DNA of 64,000 bases, taken from the NCBI RefSeq assembly GCF_002563675.1, contig NZ_PDJC01000001.1, positions 186,001 through 250,000 on the forward strand, given 5' to 3'. The DNA comes from Propionicimonas paludicola. GTDB taxonomy: Bacteria > Actinomycetota > Actinomycetes > Propionibacteriales > Propionibacteriaceae. The notes beneath the pieces are model-generated. The model ran no database searches, was not told the DNA's origin, and was given only the letters and a program-made list of their open reading frames with translations. Positions 28,234 through 37,063 of this stretch are shown piece by piece (within the stretch, counting starts at the first letter, position 1; the number at the start of each line of letters is the position of its first letter). The translations under genes were made by a program, and so were the position numbers.

Positions 28234-29619
28234 ATGACGTATGTGAACCTGGCCGGTGAGGCCACCCCGCTGCCCGATCCGGACGCAGAAGCCGTCGTCC
28301 GGGCCAATGACCGGGCCCACGTGTTCCACTCCTGGAGTGCCCAGGGCGCGCTCGCCCCGCTGCCGGTGGCCGGCGGCCTGGGGGCGAGCTTCTGGGACTA
28401 CTCGGGCAAGAGCTACCTGGACTTCGGCTCCCAGCTGGTGAACCTGAACCTGGGTCACCAGCACCCGGATCTGATCGCCTCGCTGCATCGGCAGGCCGAC
28501 CGGCTGGCCACCATCCAGCCGGCCATGGCCAACGACGTCCGCTCCGAACTGGCCCGGCTGCTGGTCGAGGTGGTCGGTGAGCCGTTCGCGAAGGTCTTCT
28601 TCACCAATGCCGGCGCGGACGCCAACGAGTACGCCGTCCGGATGGCCCGGCACTCGACCGGACGCAACAAGGTGCTGTCCACCTACCGCAGCTACCACGG
28701 CGGGATGGGCACCCCGATCGGGCTGACCGGTGACCCGCGGCGCTGGGCCAACGAGGCCGCGGCCAACGGTGTCGTCCACTTCTTCGGGCCCTACCCGTAC
28801 CGCTCGCCGTTCCACTCCGACAGCCCCGAGCAGGAGACCGCCCGGGCGCTGGAGCACCTGGAGAGCGTGATCGTCCTGGAGGGTGCGAACACGATCGCCG
28901 CCATCATCTTGGAGACCATCGTCGGCACCAACGGCATCCTGGTGCCGCCGCCGGGCTACCTGGCCGGCGTCCGTGAGCTGTGCGACAAGTACGGGATCGT
29001 CTACATCGCCGACGAGGTGATGGCCGGCTTCGGCCGGACCGGCGAGTGGTTCGCCTTCCAGGGCTTCGACGTTCAGCCGGATCTGGTCACCTTCGCCAAG
29101 GGGGTGAACTCCGGTTACGTCCCGCTGGGTGGCGTGATCATCTCGGCCAAGATCGCCGAGTTCTTCAATGACAAGGTGTTCTACGGCGGCCTGACCTACT
29201 CCGGGCACCCGCTGGCCTGCGCGCTGGGGGTCACCACCTTCGAGGTGTTCCGTCGCGATCACATCCTCGAGCACGTCCGCGACCTCTCGGAGCGAGTGAT
29301 CGCACCGCGGCTGGACGGCTGGCTGGAGACCCACCCGTCGATCGGCGAGGTTCGTGGTCGGGGCTTGTTCTGGGCCATCGAGTTGGTCAAGGATCGGGAT
29401 ACCCGCGAACCGTTGGTGCCGTTCAACCCGACCGCGGCGCAGAACGCTCCGATGGCGGCCTTCGCCGCGGCCTGCAAGGCCGACGGAGTGTGGCCGTTCA
29501 CCCACTACAACCGCACACACATCGCACCACCACTGGTGATCGCCGAGGACGAACTCAACCGCGGCCTCGACGTGATCGACGAAGCCCTGACCATCACCGA
29601 CCAAGCGATTGGAGCATGA
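28234..29619 (+). CDS. Class III pyridoxal-phosphate aminotransferase (omega-amino acid type)
   Basis: 461 residues, full length. The PLP Lys is residue 289 in VTFAKGVNSGYVPLG; IADEVMAGFGRTG gives the ring-contact Asp, and FTNAGADANEYAVRMAR the phosphate cup. The sequence type (aspartate aminotransferase family) covers beta-alanine:pyruvate, taurine and gamma-aminobutyrate transaminases. With MmsA upstream and a semialdehyde dehydrogenase downstream, it most likely deaminates beta-alanine, GABA or a diamine product. The stop overlaps the next gene's start by one base. Confidence 0.9.
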   Translation: MTYVNLAGEATPLPDPDAEAVVRANDRAHVFHSWSAQGALAPLPVAGGLGASFWDYSGKSYLDFGSQLVNLNLGHQHPDLIASLHRQADRLATIQPAMANDVRSELARLLVEVVGEPFAKVFFTNAGADANEYAVRMARHSTGRNKVLSTYRSYHGGMGTPIGLTGDPRRWANEAAANGVVHFFGPYPYRSPFHSDSPEQETARALEHLESVIVLEGANTIAAIILETIVGTNGILVPPPGYLAGVRELCDKYGIVYIADEVMAGFGRTGEWFAFQGFDVQPDLVTFAKGVNSGYVPLGGVIISAKIAEFFNDKVFYGGLTYSGHPLACALGVTTFEVFRRDHILEHVRDLSERVIAPRLDGWLETHPSIGEVRGRGLFWAIELVKDRDTREPLVPFNPTAAQNAPMAAFAAACKADGVWPFTHYNRTHIAPPLVIAEDELNRGLDVIDEALTITDQAIGA

Positions 29620-30986
29620 TGAGCAAGTACGCCGTTATCAACCCGGCCACCGGCGCCACCCTGGCCGAGTATCCGCAGATCAGCAACGAAGAGCTCACCG
29701 CGGCGATCGGACGGGCGGACGCGGCCACCCGCGGCTGGGGCCGCAGCACCTCGGTGGAGGAGCGGGCCGCCCTAGTGACCCGGATCGGCGACCTGCATGC
29801 GGAGCGTCGCGACGAGCTGGCTGCCGCGCTGGTCTCCGAGATGGGCAAGCCGTTGGCTCAGGCCTACGGCGAGATCGACTTCGCCGCCGACATCTACCGC
29901 TACCACGCCGAGATCGCCGCTGCCGAGCTGGCCGATGAGCCGATCGAGTTGCGGGCCGGCACCGGCTCGGCGCTGATCCGCTGTGCGCCGCTGGGCGTGA
30001 TCCTCGGCGTGATGCCGTGGAACTTCCCCTTCTACCAGGTGGCCCGCTTCGCCGGTCCGAACCTGGCCGCCGGCAACTCGGTGATGCTGAAGCCGGCCTC
30101 GCAGTGCCCCAAGACCGCTCAGCTGATCGCCCAGATTTATGTGGACGCCGGGGCGCCGGCGGGCGCCTTCGAGCTGATCTTCGCCGACTCGTCCCAGATC
30201 GCCGACGTGATCGCCGATCCGCGGGTGGCCGGGGTCTCGCTGACCGGCTCGGAGAAGGCCGGTGCGGCCGTGGCCGAGCAGGCCGGACGGCACCTGAAGA
30301 AGGTCGTCCTCGAGCTCGGCGGCACCGACCCGTTCGTGGTGCTCTCCACCGATGACCTGGATGCCGTGGTGGCCGACCTGGTGGCCGGACGCCTGGACAA
30401 CTCCGGCCAATCCTGCAACGCCCCCAAGCGGGCCGTCGTGATCGCCGACCTGTACGACGAGTTCGTGGCGAAGCTGGTTGACGCGCTGGCCAAGGTATCG
30501 GCCACCGACCCGACCAGCGAGGACTGCGAGCTCGGTCCGGTCTCCTCTCTCGGTGCGGCGGAGTTCCTCGAGGAGCAGGTCAAGCGGGCGATCGCAGCCG
30601 GCGGCGAGCTGCTGCTCGGCGGCACCCGGGACGGCGCCTTCTTCGCCCCGACCGTGATCACCAACATCCCCCGGGATTCGGCGGCCTACCGCGAGGAGCT
30701 GTTCGGACCGGTGGCGCTGGTCTACAAGGTGGCCGACGAGGCCGAGGCCATCGAGGTGGCCAACGACACCCCGTTCGGGCTGGGCTCCTACCTCTACTCC
30801 ACCGATCCGGACCAGGTGCAGCGGGTGGCCAACGCCATCGATGCCGGCATGGTGTTCGTGAACTGCGTCCTGGCCGACGGGGTGGAGTTGCCCTTCGGCG
30901 GCGTGAAGCGCTCCGGTTTCGGTCGCGAGATGGGACGCCTGGGCGCCACCGAGTTCGTCAACAAGAAGCTGATCCGGATCGTCTAG
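29619..30986 (+). CDS. NAD(P)-dependent succinate-semialdehyde dehydrogenase-like protein
   Basis: 455 residues from the second of two adjacent ATGs (29616 and 29619; GGAG is just upstream). Aldehyde dehydrogenase fold: VMPWNFPFYQVARF, VVLELGGTDPFVV with the general-base Glu, catalytic Cys266 in NSGQSCNAPKR, and PFGGVKRSGFGREMG near the end. The short N-terminus and NAPKR region resemble GabD/Sad-type enzymes. It would oxidise the semialdehyde produced by the aminotransferase to the acid. Last gene of the operon, followed at once by a long inverted repeat. Confidence 0.88.
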   Translation: MSKYAVINPATGATLAEYPQISNEELTAAIGRADAATRGWGRSTSVEERAALVTRIGDLHAERRDELAAALVSEMGKPLAQAYGEIDFAADIYRYHAEIAAAELADEPIELRAGTGSALIRCAPLGVILGVMPWNFPFYQVARFAGPNLAAGNSVMLKPASQCPKTAQLIAQIYVDAGAPAGAFELIFADSSQIADVIADPRVAGVSLTGSEKAGAAVAEQAGRHLKKVVLELGGTDPFVVLSTDDLDAVVADLVAGRLDNSGQSCNAPKRAVVIADLYDEFVAKLVDALAKVSATDPTSEDCELGPVSSLGAAEFLEEQVKRAIAAGGELLLGGTRDGAFFAPTVITNIPRDSAAYREELFGPVALVYKVADEAEAIEVANDTPFGLGSYLYSTDPDQVQRVANAIDAGMVFVNCVLADGVELPFGGVKRSGFGREMGRLGATEFVNKKLIRIV

Positions 30987-30990
30987 CCTT

Positions 30991-31085
30991 CGCACGGAAA
31001 AGGGGACGGTTCCCGTTTCCGTTCACTCTCTGCCCGGACGGGGCGGTTGTGAACGGGAAGGGAGCCGTCCCCTTTCCGGTTTGCG
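30991..31085. repeat. REPIN-like inverted pair, also a bidirectional terminator candidate
   Basis: Arms at 30991-31026 and 31049-31085 are inverted copies of one another: each has the core GGGGACGG-(T/C)TCCC flanked by GGAAA and the end CCGTTCAC. They enclose a 22-bp GC-rich spacer. The element fills almost all of the 99-bp gap between two convergent genes, ending on the base before the MFS stop codon. The same core recurs at 42055-42270. Structure matches paired REP sequences; no associated transposase is in the window. Confidence 0.7.
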
Positions 31086-32357
31086 TCACGGCATGGCGGG
31101 CAGGCTGTCCGGCTCCGGCTGGGACGCAGCGACGCGGGTCGAGCGCCACAGGATCACGGCTGCCGCGGCGATCACCACCGCTCCGAGCCAGTACGGGGCG
31201 GAGTGGCTGAACGAGGCGTACAGCCAGCCAGCCAGCAGCGGCGCGGTCATCTGCACCGCCGACCCGACGGAGCTGACTCCTCCGGCCAGCCAGCCCTGCT
31301 CGTCCGCGCCGACGGAGGAGGACATCAGTCCGTCCAGGGCGGCGGTCATGCCGCCCTGGCCGGCGGCGAAGATCATCGCCCCGATGCCGAACACCCAGGC
31401 TGACGGGAAGAACGCGGCCGCGACGGCGAGCCCGAGGCAGCCGATCAGCTGCCCGATCATGCCGCCGATCACGAGTCCCCGTTCACCGAGCCACTTGATC
31501 AGGAGGCCGAGGAGCGCACCTTGGATGATGATGTCGGTGACGCCGACCCCGGACGTGAGCAGGCCGACCTGGGTCGGTCCCCAGCCGAGCGTGTCGAGAG
31601 CGAGCACGGAGAAGTTGTTCGCGAAGAAGGCGAACGGGATGCTGATCAGCGTGAAGCCGATCAACAGGGCTCGCAACTCGGGGCGCCGGAAGGCCTCGGT
31701 GATCACCGTGAAGGGGTGCAGGTCGGCCGCCTTGACCTCACCGATCCGGTTCTCCGCCTTCAGGGTCTCGGGCAGGACGGTCGCAGACAGGACACCGATC
31801 AGGGCGGCGACCGCCGCCGTGGCGAACACCGGCGCGTTGACGCTGATCTGGGCGAGGATGCCGCCGATGGCGGGTCCGAGGATGAATCCGACCCCGGACA
31901 GGGCACCCAGCAGCCCATACCGCTTGGCGCGTTCCTCCGGTTCGGTGATGTCGGCGACGTAGGCGAACAGGACGGGCATGTCGCCCGCGGTCAGGCCGTC
32001 GATGATCCGCGAGATCAGCAGCACCCAGATCGCGCCGCCGATGCCGAACATCAGGTAGCCGGCCGCTGAGCCGAACACGCTGATGACGAGGATCGGCTTG
32101 CGTCCGAACCGGTCGGACAGGACGCCGAGGACGGGGGCTGCGACGAAGGCGCACAGGGCGTACACGGACTCGAGGACGCCGACCCACAACGCGAGGTTGG
32201 TGTCGTCGGGAAGGTACTGCAGCACCACGAACGGGAGTACCGGCAGCACGATGGTCATGCCGATCGTGGCGAGGAAGCTGATGGCGATCAGCAGCGGCCA
32301 CGCGCGCTTCGCGGCTCGAAGATCGATCCCAGGTGGGGTTGTGTCTTGGCTTGTCAT
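31086..32357 (-). CDS. MFS drug-efflux-type transporter
   Basis: 423 residues, about 12 membrane helices. ATG at 32357 is chosen because AAAGGAG lies 7-9 nt upstream. Motif A GVLSDRFGRKPIL follows helix 2, and LFAYVADITEPEERAKRYG is typical of TetA/multidrug DHA1-type antiporters. It lies 84 bp downstream of a MarR-type repressor gene on the same strand, so it is probably controlled by it. The substrate is unknown. Its 3' end abuts the inverted repeat. Confidence 0.9.
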   Translation of the reverse strand: MTSQDTTPPGIDLRAAKRAWPLLIAISFLATIGMTIVLPVLPFVVLQYLPDDTNLALWVGVLESVYALCAFVAAPVLGVLSDRFGRKPILVISVFGSAAGYLMFGIGGAIWVLLISRIIDGLTAGDMPVLFAYVADITEPEERAKRYGLLGALSGVGFILGPAIGGILAQISVNAPVFATAAVAALIGVLSATVLPETLKAENRIGEVKAADLHPFTVITEAFRRPELRALLIGFTLISIPFAFFANNFSVLALDTLGWGPTQVGLLTSGVGVTDIIIQGALLGLLIKWLGERGLVIGGMIGQLIGCLGLAVAAAFFPSAWVFGIGAMIFAAGQGGMTAALDGLMSSSVGADEQGWLAGGVSSVGSAVQMTAPLLAGWLYASFSHSAPYWLGAVVIAAAAVILWRSTRVAASQPEPDSLPAMP

Positions 32358-32441
32358 GGTGGGTTCTCCTTTCGGGAGGGCGCGCGACAGCACGGGCGCG
32401 TCGCAGCGCCTGAGATGGATGTGTGGGTCAGTCGGGGAAGC

Positions 32442-32882
32442 TCAGTCGGTCAGGGCCTGGTCGACCTTGGTGAGCAGCATCTTCAGTTGCTCGCCCTCCT
32501 CGGGGGTCAGCGTGCTCAACCGCACGCGGCCCTGGGCCCGGACGCCTGCCTCGAAGTGCTTGACCAGGTCGCGCGCCTTCGGGGTCACGTGCAGGGTCTT
32601 GCGGCGCGAATCGGACGGGTCCGTCCGTCGCTCGACCCAGCCGTCTGCCTCGAGGCCGGCCAGGAGCGCGGACACGCTGGCTGCGCGGGCTCCGGTGACG
32701 TCCGAGATGTCGCGGGCGATCAGGTCGTTCGCCTCATTGGCCTCGATGAAGCCGACGATCCGGGCCTGATGCGGAGTCAACCCGCCCAGATCGAAGCCAT
32801 CACCGACGGCCGAGATCCGCTGGCGTTGCCGCATCGCGATCCTGGTGATCAACTCCGTGATCTCGTTCTCAAGGTCGGCCAT
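32442..32882 (-). CDS. MarR-family transcriptional regulator
   Basis: 146 residues with the winged-helix core LTPHQARIVGFIEAN, DISDVTGARAASVSALLAGLEADGWVERR (recognition helix and wing approach) and DSRRKTLHVTPKARDL. MarR proteins are usually ligand-released repressors of adjacent efflux genes, here the MFS transporter. Two inverted repeats with the shared half-site CTAAC lie just upstream of the start, consistent with autoregulation. Confidence 0.92.
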   Translation of the reverse strand: MADLENEITELITRIAMRQRQRISAVGDGFDLGGLTPHQARIVGFIEANEANDLIARDISDVTGARAASVSALLAGLEADGWVERRTDPSDSRRKTLHVTPKARDLVKHFEAGVRAQGRVRLSTLTPEEGEQLKMLLTKVDQALTD

Positions 32883-32899
32883 GATCAGAACTCTAGATC

Positions 32900-32934
32900 G
32901 TTAGAAACCTAACAGTCAAGTGTCTAACGGTTAG
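32900..32934 (-). promoter_or_regulatory. Paired operator for the MarR regulator
   Basis: GTTAGAAACCTAAC at 32900-32913 and CTAACGGTTAG at 32924-32934 are two palindromes built from GTTAG/CTAAC half-sites, 18 and 42 bp upstream of the marR-type start. MarR dimers typically bind such sites in their own promoter. AT-rich compared with its surroundings. Confidence 0.7.
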
Positions 32935-32963
32935 GAAGCGAATCAATCGGTGATGGACGTTCG

Positions 32964-33905
32964 TCAGCGACCGAACAGTGCCCGCAGGAAGAAGGCCAGG
33001 TTCGCCGGACGCTCGGCCAGGCGACGGATGAAGTAGCCCCACCAGTCGGTGCCGTAGGGCACGTACACCCGGACGGTCTCGCCCGCGGCGGCCAGTCGGC
33101 GCTGCTCGTCGGTGCGGATCCCGTAGAGCATCTGGAACTCGTACTCGCCCTTGCCGCGCCCGGCGGCACCGGCCAACTCGGGGATGGCCGTGATCAGCTC
33201 GGGGTCGTGGGTGGCCAGCATCGGCAGCCCGGCGCCGTCCATCAGCACCCGGGTGCAGGCCAGGTAGGAGGCCGAGACCTCCTCGCGGGTCTGGTGCGCG
33301 ACCTCGGCCGGCTCGGCGTAGGCGCCCTTGCACAACCGGATCCGGGAACCCTCGCCGTTCAGCACGGCCACGTCCTCGATGGTGCGGTGCAAGTACGCCT
33401 GCAGCACGCCCGCGGTGCCCGGGAACTCGCGGCGCAGCTCAGCCAGGATACCCAGCGTGGTGTCGGTGGTGGTGTGATCCTCGGCGTCCACGGTGACCGT
33501 GGTGCCGACCTCCTGTGCGGCCGCGCAGATGGCTCGGGCATTGGCCAGCGCGATCCGCCGACCGTCGGGCAGCCCGATGCCGAGTGCGGTCAGCTTCACC
33601 GAGACCTCGGCCACGTCGGTAAGGCCGGCCTCGGCCAGGGCCGTGAGCAGGCGCAGGTAGGCGTCCCGGATCGCGGCGGCGTCCGCTTCGCTGGAGGTGT
33701 CCTCGCCGAGGTGGTCGATGGTGGTGAGCAGGCCGTTGGCGGCCAGCGCCCGGACCGCCTTCAGGCACTCATCCACGGTCTCGCCGGGGACGAAGCGAGA
33801 GACCACGGCAGCGGTGATCGGCACCTTCACTGCGAGCCGTCGCGCTCGGTCGCTGCGAGCCAAGCTCAGCAGTGGTCCGCGCAGCAGGGTTGCCAGAATG
33901 CTCAT
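32964..33905 (-). CDS. Proline dehydrogenase
   Basis: 313 residues, a monofunctional PRODH barrel. Motifs: VSVKLTALG, TVDAEDHTTTD, the substrate/FAD strand RIRLCKGAYAEPAEVA, EFEFQMLYGIR-like (YEFQMLYGIRTDEQ) and RVYVPYGTDWWGYFIRRLAERPAN at the C-terminus with the Arg pair that binds proline carboxylate. It oxidises proline to pyrroline-5-carboxylate with FAD at the membrane face. No P5C dehydrogenase gene is adjacent, unlike in many actinobacteria. Confidence 0.95.
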   Translation of the reverse strand: MSILATLLRGPLLSLARSDRARRLAVKVPITAAVVSRFVPGETVDECLKAVRALAANGLLTTIDHLGEDTSSEADAAAIRDAYLRLLTALAEAGLTDVAEVSVKLTALGIGLPDGRRIALANARAICAAAQEVGTTVTVDAEDHTTTDTTLGILAELRREFPGTAGVLQAYLHRTIEDVAVLNGEGSRIRLCKGAYAEPAEVAHQTREEVSASYLACTRVLMDGAGLPMLATHDPELITAIPELAGAAGRGKGEYEFQMLYGIRTDEQRRLAAAGETVRVYVPYGTDWWGYFIRRLAERPANLAFFLRALFGR

Positions 33906-34006
33906 GGTGCCTCCAGATCGTCAGCGGTCACCAGGTTCTCGATGACGGCCTGACTAGGGCTAGCACGTCCGCGGTTGGCGGGTCAAAACGCGAGGCGTCC
34001 GTAGCC

Positions 34007-34486
34007 TCAATCCAGCGGCTCGGTCAGATCGGCGACGGTGGCCTCCAGTGCCACCAGGGCTGCAGACGCGTCCAGCACCACGGCCGCCCCGTGCTCGCCG
34101 GCGCCCAGGCTCACCTCTCCGGGCCCGATGCGCTCATCGGCATAGACCGGCCAGGCGTGGCTGGCTCCGAACGGGGTGATCGTGCCGCGCTCATAGCCGG
34201 TGACCGCTAGCGCGGTGGCCGCGTCCGGCATCGAGATCCGGTTCACGCCGAGAAGGGCGCGCAGCTTGGGCCAGGAGATCTCCCGATCGCCGGGCACCAG
34301 GACGAACAGGTAATCCTCGGCGGCCCGGCGGACCACCAGCGTCTTGATGATCTGGGCCGGCGTGACCCCGCGCACGGCAGCAGCCTCGGCCAGCGAGGAC
34401 ACCCGGCCGTGCCGGACCACCCGATAGCCCAGGCCGAGGGCCTTCAGCGACGCCTCGGCGGGAGCCTCAGTTGTGGAGGTACTCAA
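34007..34486 (-). CDS. ybaK: YbaK/EbsC-family aminoacyl-tRNA deacylase
   Basis: 159 residues, the usual length. Motifs: VRGVTPAQIIKTLVVR with the catalytic Lys, FVLVPGDREISWPKLRALLG and the GYERGTITPFG region (family GXXXGXXXPFG). Such proteins clear mischarged Cys-tRNA(Pro) or related species. The start overlaps the 3' end of the CBS gene by 20 bp, so the two are probably cotranscribed. Confidence 0.92.
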   Translation of the reverse strand: MSTSTTEAPAEASLKALGLGYRVVRHGRVSSLAEAAAVRGVTPAQIIKTLVVRRAAEDYLFVLVPGDREISWPKLRALLGVNRISMPDAATALAVTGYERGTITPFGASHAWPVYADERIGPGEVSLGAGEHGAAVVLDASAALVALEATVADLTEPLD

Positions 34487-34895
34487 GCAGGTGGTTCCGT
34501 TCGTCGGTGAGTTGATCGATCCGGTACTTCACCACATCCCCAATCGAGATGATCGCGGACAGGGTGCCGTTCTCGATCACCGGGAGATGCCGAATCCGGG
34601 AGTAGGTCATGGTGTGGGCCGCGTCCTCGAGTTTCTGCTCCGGGTCGGTGGTCACTACTTGACTGGTCATGATGGCCGACACCGGCTGCGCCAGGACGTC
34701 CGCGCCCTGGCGGGCGAGGTGGCGGACCACGTCCCGCTCGGTGACGATCCCGTCGATGCTGTGTCCGTCGGCGCTGACCACGACCGCTCCGATGTTGTGG
34801 TGGGCCAGCAGTTCGACCAGCTCAGCCACAGTTGCCTGGCCGGCGATGGTGACCACCGCCGTCCCCTTCGTTCGAACTACGTCGCCAATGTTCAT
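34467..34895 (-). CDS. Tandem CBS-domain protein
   Basis: 142 residues consisting of two CBS motifs: IGAVVVSADGHSIDGIVTERDVVRHLA and SRIRHLPVIENGTLSAIISIGDVVKYRI (each read in parts). The pair forms an adenine-nucleotide-binding Bateman module. Stand-alone proteins of this type are common in actinobacteria, some hypoxia-linked. No catalytic domain. Gene lies upstream of and overlaps the YbaK-type gene. Confidence 0.9.
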   Translation of the reverse strand: MNIGDVVRTKGTAVVTIAGQATVAELVELLAHHNIGAVVVSADGHSIDGIVTERDVVRHLARQGADVLAQPVSAIMTSQVVTTDPEQKLEDAAHTMTYSRIRHLPVIENGTLSAIISIGDVVKYRIDQLTDERNHLLEYLHN

Positions 34896-34992
34896 GTATC
34901 GAGGCTAGGTCGCCGAACCTCCGCAGGGTAGGGGTCGGCGGTAGGACAACTGCCGCCTGCGCGATCGGCGATCGCCGGCATCGAGGTCGGCT

Positions 34993-36216
34993 TCACCTGT
35001 TGGCTAGGGACAGTCCGTCCTTGCCCTGGGCGGCCGAGTAGTCAGTTGCCAGATCGGCGTCGACAGCCGGTTGCCCCGGCGAATGTGGCAGGCCGGTGAG
35101 GCACACCACCAGGGAGGCGATCATGATGGCTGCGCGACCGGCGACCCCGAGCGGCATATCGCGCAGAGCGCCGAAGACGGCCATTGAGTAGGGCCCGCAG
35201 AACAGCACATACAGGAGGGCGCCCCACGCGATGTTGCGTGGGCGGCCGCTGAGGATCAGCCAGACCGCGGCAACGACCTGCCATTGCTGGTAGTGCGACC
35301 ACCCCAGCGGGCTGATCACCGTGGAGGCGATGCCGATCACCACCGCGGCCTGGAACTGCTCCCCGCGCAGGAAGTGTGCGCGTGCCCGCCAGAACGCAGC
35401 AGCGCCGGCCCCTGCAGCCAGGGCCAGCCAGGCGATCCGCACCGGAACCGAGTCGCCCGGCCACTGCAGGAGGATGCCCAGGATGGTCACATTCAGATGA
35501 GAGCTCCCGGCCACCTGTGCGGCAGCCCCGGGATGGAGCCAGAAGTCCACCGAGTCCTGCGGGAACAGCGCGAAGCCGAGCGCGCCGAGCGTGCCGAAGG
35601 TGGCTGTGGCCACCCCGAGCTGGCGCCACTGCCGGGTGAGCGCGTAGTAGGGGATGAAGATCAGCGGGGTGAGCTTCAGTGCGGCCGCGACGCCGACCAG
35701 ACTTCCCTGGAAGCGTCGCGGCAGCTGCCCGGACGCGTCCACCAGGGCCAGTGCCATCACGAAGATGCTGAGTTGGCCGGTGGTCAGGTTGAACGAGACC
35801 GGGAAGCTGAGCAGCACCAGCGGGGCGGCGATCGCCATGCCGATGGCCCCGTGCCGGACAGCATGGTCTCGGCCGCTGCCTGCGGTTGCAGCGCGGACGG
35901 TGATCGCGGCGAGCAGCAAGCCGACGGCGATGCTCGCCCCTGCCCAGAGTTGTTCGCCGGTGAGGGCGGGAAGCCCGCGCAGCGGGGACAGCATGACCAG
36001 GCTGATCGGCGGGTAGTTGAGTTGGCTCGACATCGGACGGCCGGCGGCAACCTCGTCCAGGGCGCGTCGGTACCACTCGATGTCGACGAAGGTGACGTGC
36101 CCGTCAGGCGGGAACACCGTGAGCCACGAGACTGCGGTAGATCCGGCGATCATCACGACCGCGAGGCCGACTGCGAGCGCATCGGCCGGTCGCCAAGGCC
36201 ACCGCCTGATCCGCAT
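34993..36216 (-). CDS. GT87-like (DUF2029) membrane glycosyltransferase
   Basis: 407 residues from ATG at 36216, chosen because AGGAGA lies 7 nt upstream and the first helix follows directly (ADALAVGLAVVMIAGSTAV). About 10 helices. The large loop after helix 1 has FVDIEWYRRALDEV and LNYPPISLVML; AALKLTPLIFIPYYALTRQWR is shared with the four tandem paralogues at 44830-49581. GT87 enzymes such as PimE use polyprenyl-phosphate-mannose outside the membrane. A remote member that stands alone here; acceptor unknown. Confidence 0.82.
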   Translation of the reverse strand: MRIRRWPWRPADALAVGLAVVMIAGSTAVSWLTVFPPDGHVTFVDIEWYRRALDEVAAGRPMSSQLNYPPISLVMLSPLRGLPALTGEQLWAGASIAVGLLLAAITVRAATAGSGRDHAVRHGAIGMAIAAPLVLLSFPVSFNLTTGQLSIFVMALALVDASGQLPRRFQGSLVGVAAALKLTPLIFIPYYALTRQWRQLGVATATFGTLGALGFALFPQDSVDFWLHPGAAAQVAGSSHLNVTILGILLQWPGDSVPVRIAWLALAAGAGAAAFWRARAHFLRGEQFQAAVVIGIASTVISPLGWSHYQQWQVVAAVWLILSGRPRNIAWGALLYVLFCGPYSMAVFGALRDMPLGVAGRAAIMIASLVVCLTGLPHSPGQPAVDADLATDYSAAQGKDGLSLANR

Positions 36217-36343
36217 CCCGGGTCTCCTGTCCGTCTCCGGATTATCGGCGGGCGACCAGGGGTTTCTCGATGAAGTTGGCGATTCTGTCAGGCATTCGTC
36301 CACTGCAGGTCGTCCATGACCCGTGGGACGACCTCGCGGATGC

Positions 36344-37021
36344 TCAGGCCGGCGGAGCAGCGATCAGTGACTCGACCAGAGCCACGGTCAGCTCGTCCAG
36401 ATCGGTGAGGACGGCGTCGGCCAGCGCCAGGGTGCTGGCCGGGGGCGGGTTGAAGTGCGGTGGCACGGCGATCACGGCCATCCCGGCAGCCTTGGCGGCC
36501 AGGATCCCGTTGTGGGCGTCCTCGACGGCCACGGCTTGGGCCGGTTCGACGCCGAGCCGTCGGCAGGCCTCCAGGTAGACGTCCGGGGCCGGCTTGCCGG
36601 CGCCGCCGAGTTCCTCGGTGCTGAGCGTGGTGGCGAACACGTCGGCGAGGCCGAGTTCGGCCACGGCCGCATCGATCAGCACCCGCGGGGACGAGCTGGC
36701 CAGGCCGACCGGCCAGTGCGCGTGCATCCGTCGGACGGCCTGCAATGCCCCGGGCAGGACCGGCAGGCCGCGCCGGTAATGCTCCTGCATCCCCTCGATG
36801 CTGCGCCGGGCCGAGTCCTCCGCAGTGCCGGCGAAGCCGATCACCTCAGCCATGTAGGCCGACCATTCCTGGGTGGACATCCCCATCATCGCCCGGCTGG
36901 CCTCCTCCGGCCAGGTGATGCCGTCCTCGACAGCCATCTCCCGACGGACCAGGTCCCACAGGTGTTCGGTGTCGGTCAGCGTTCCATCCAGGTCGAAGAT
37001 CACCGCGCGCATGTTCGCCAT
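36344..37021 (-). CDS. HAD-family phosphatase (beta-phosphoglucomutase-like)
   Basis: 225 residues from ATG at 37021. Motif I FDLDGTLTDTE has the nucleophile Asp at residue 10; the cap helix region, motif II LASSSPR, motif III GKPAPDVYLEACRRLG and motif IV AVEDAHNGILAAKAAGM follow. These are subclass IA HAD phosphatases acting on sugar phosphates or similar. Divergent from the hydrolase gene (42-bp gap). Substrate unknown. Confidence 0.9.
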   Translation of the reverse strand: MANMRAVIFDLDGTLTDTEHLWDLVRREMAVEDGITWPEEASRAMMGMSTQEWSAYMAEVIGFAGTAEDSARRSIEGMQEHYRRGLPVLPGALQAVRRMHAHWPVGLASSSPRVLIDAAVAELGLADVFATTLSTEELGGAGKPAPDVYLEACRRLGVEPAQAVAVEDAHNGILAAKAAGMAVIAVPPHFNPPPASTLALADAVLTDLDELTVALVESLIAAPPA

Positions 37022-37050
37022 TCTTCCTGACCGGGTTGCCGACCTCCGAT

Positions 37051-37056
37051 TAGCAT
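37051..37056 (+). promoter_or_regulatory. -10 box for a leaderless hydrolase transcript
   Basis: TAGCAT ends 7 nt before the GTG start at 37064, so the transcript would begin at or next to the start codon. CTGACC 18 bp upstream is a possible weak -35. Confidence 0.5.
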
Positions 37057-37063
37057 CGACGGC

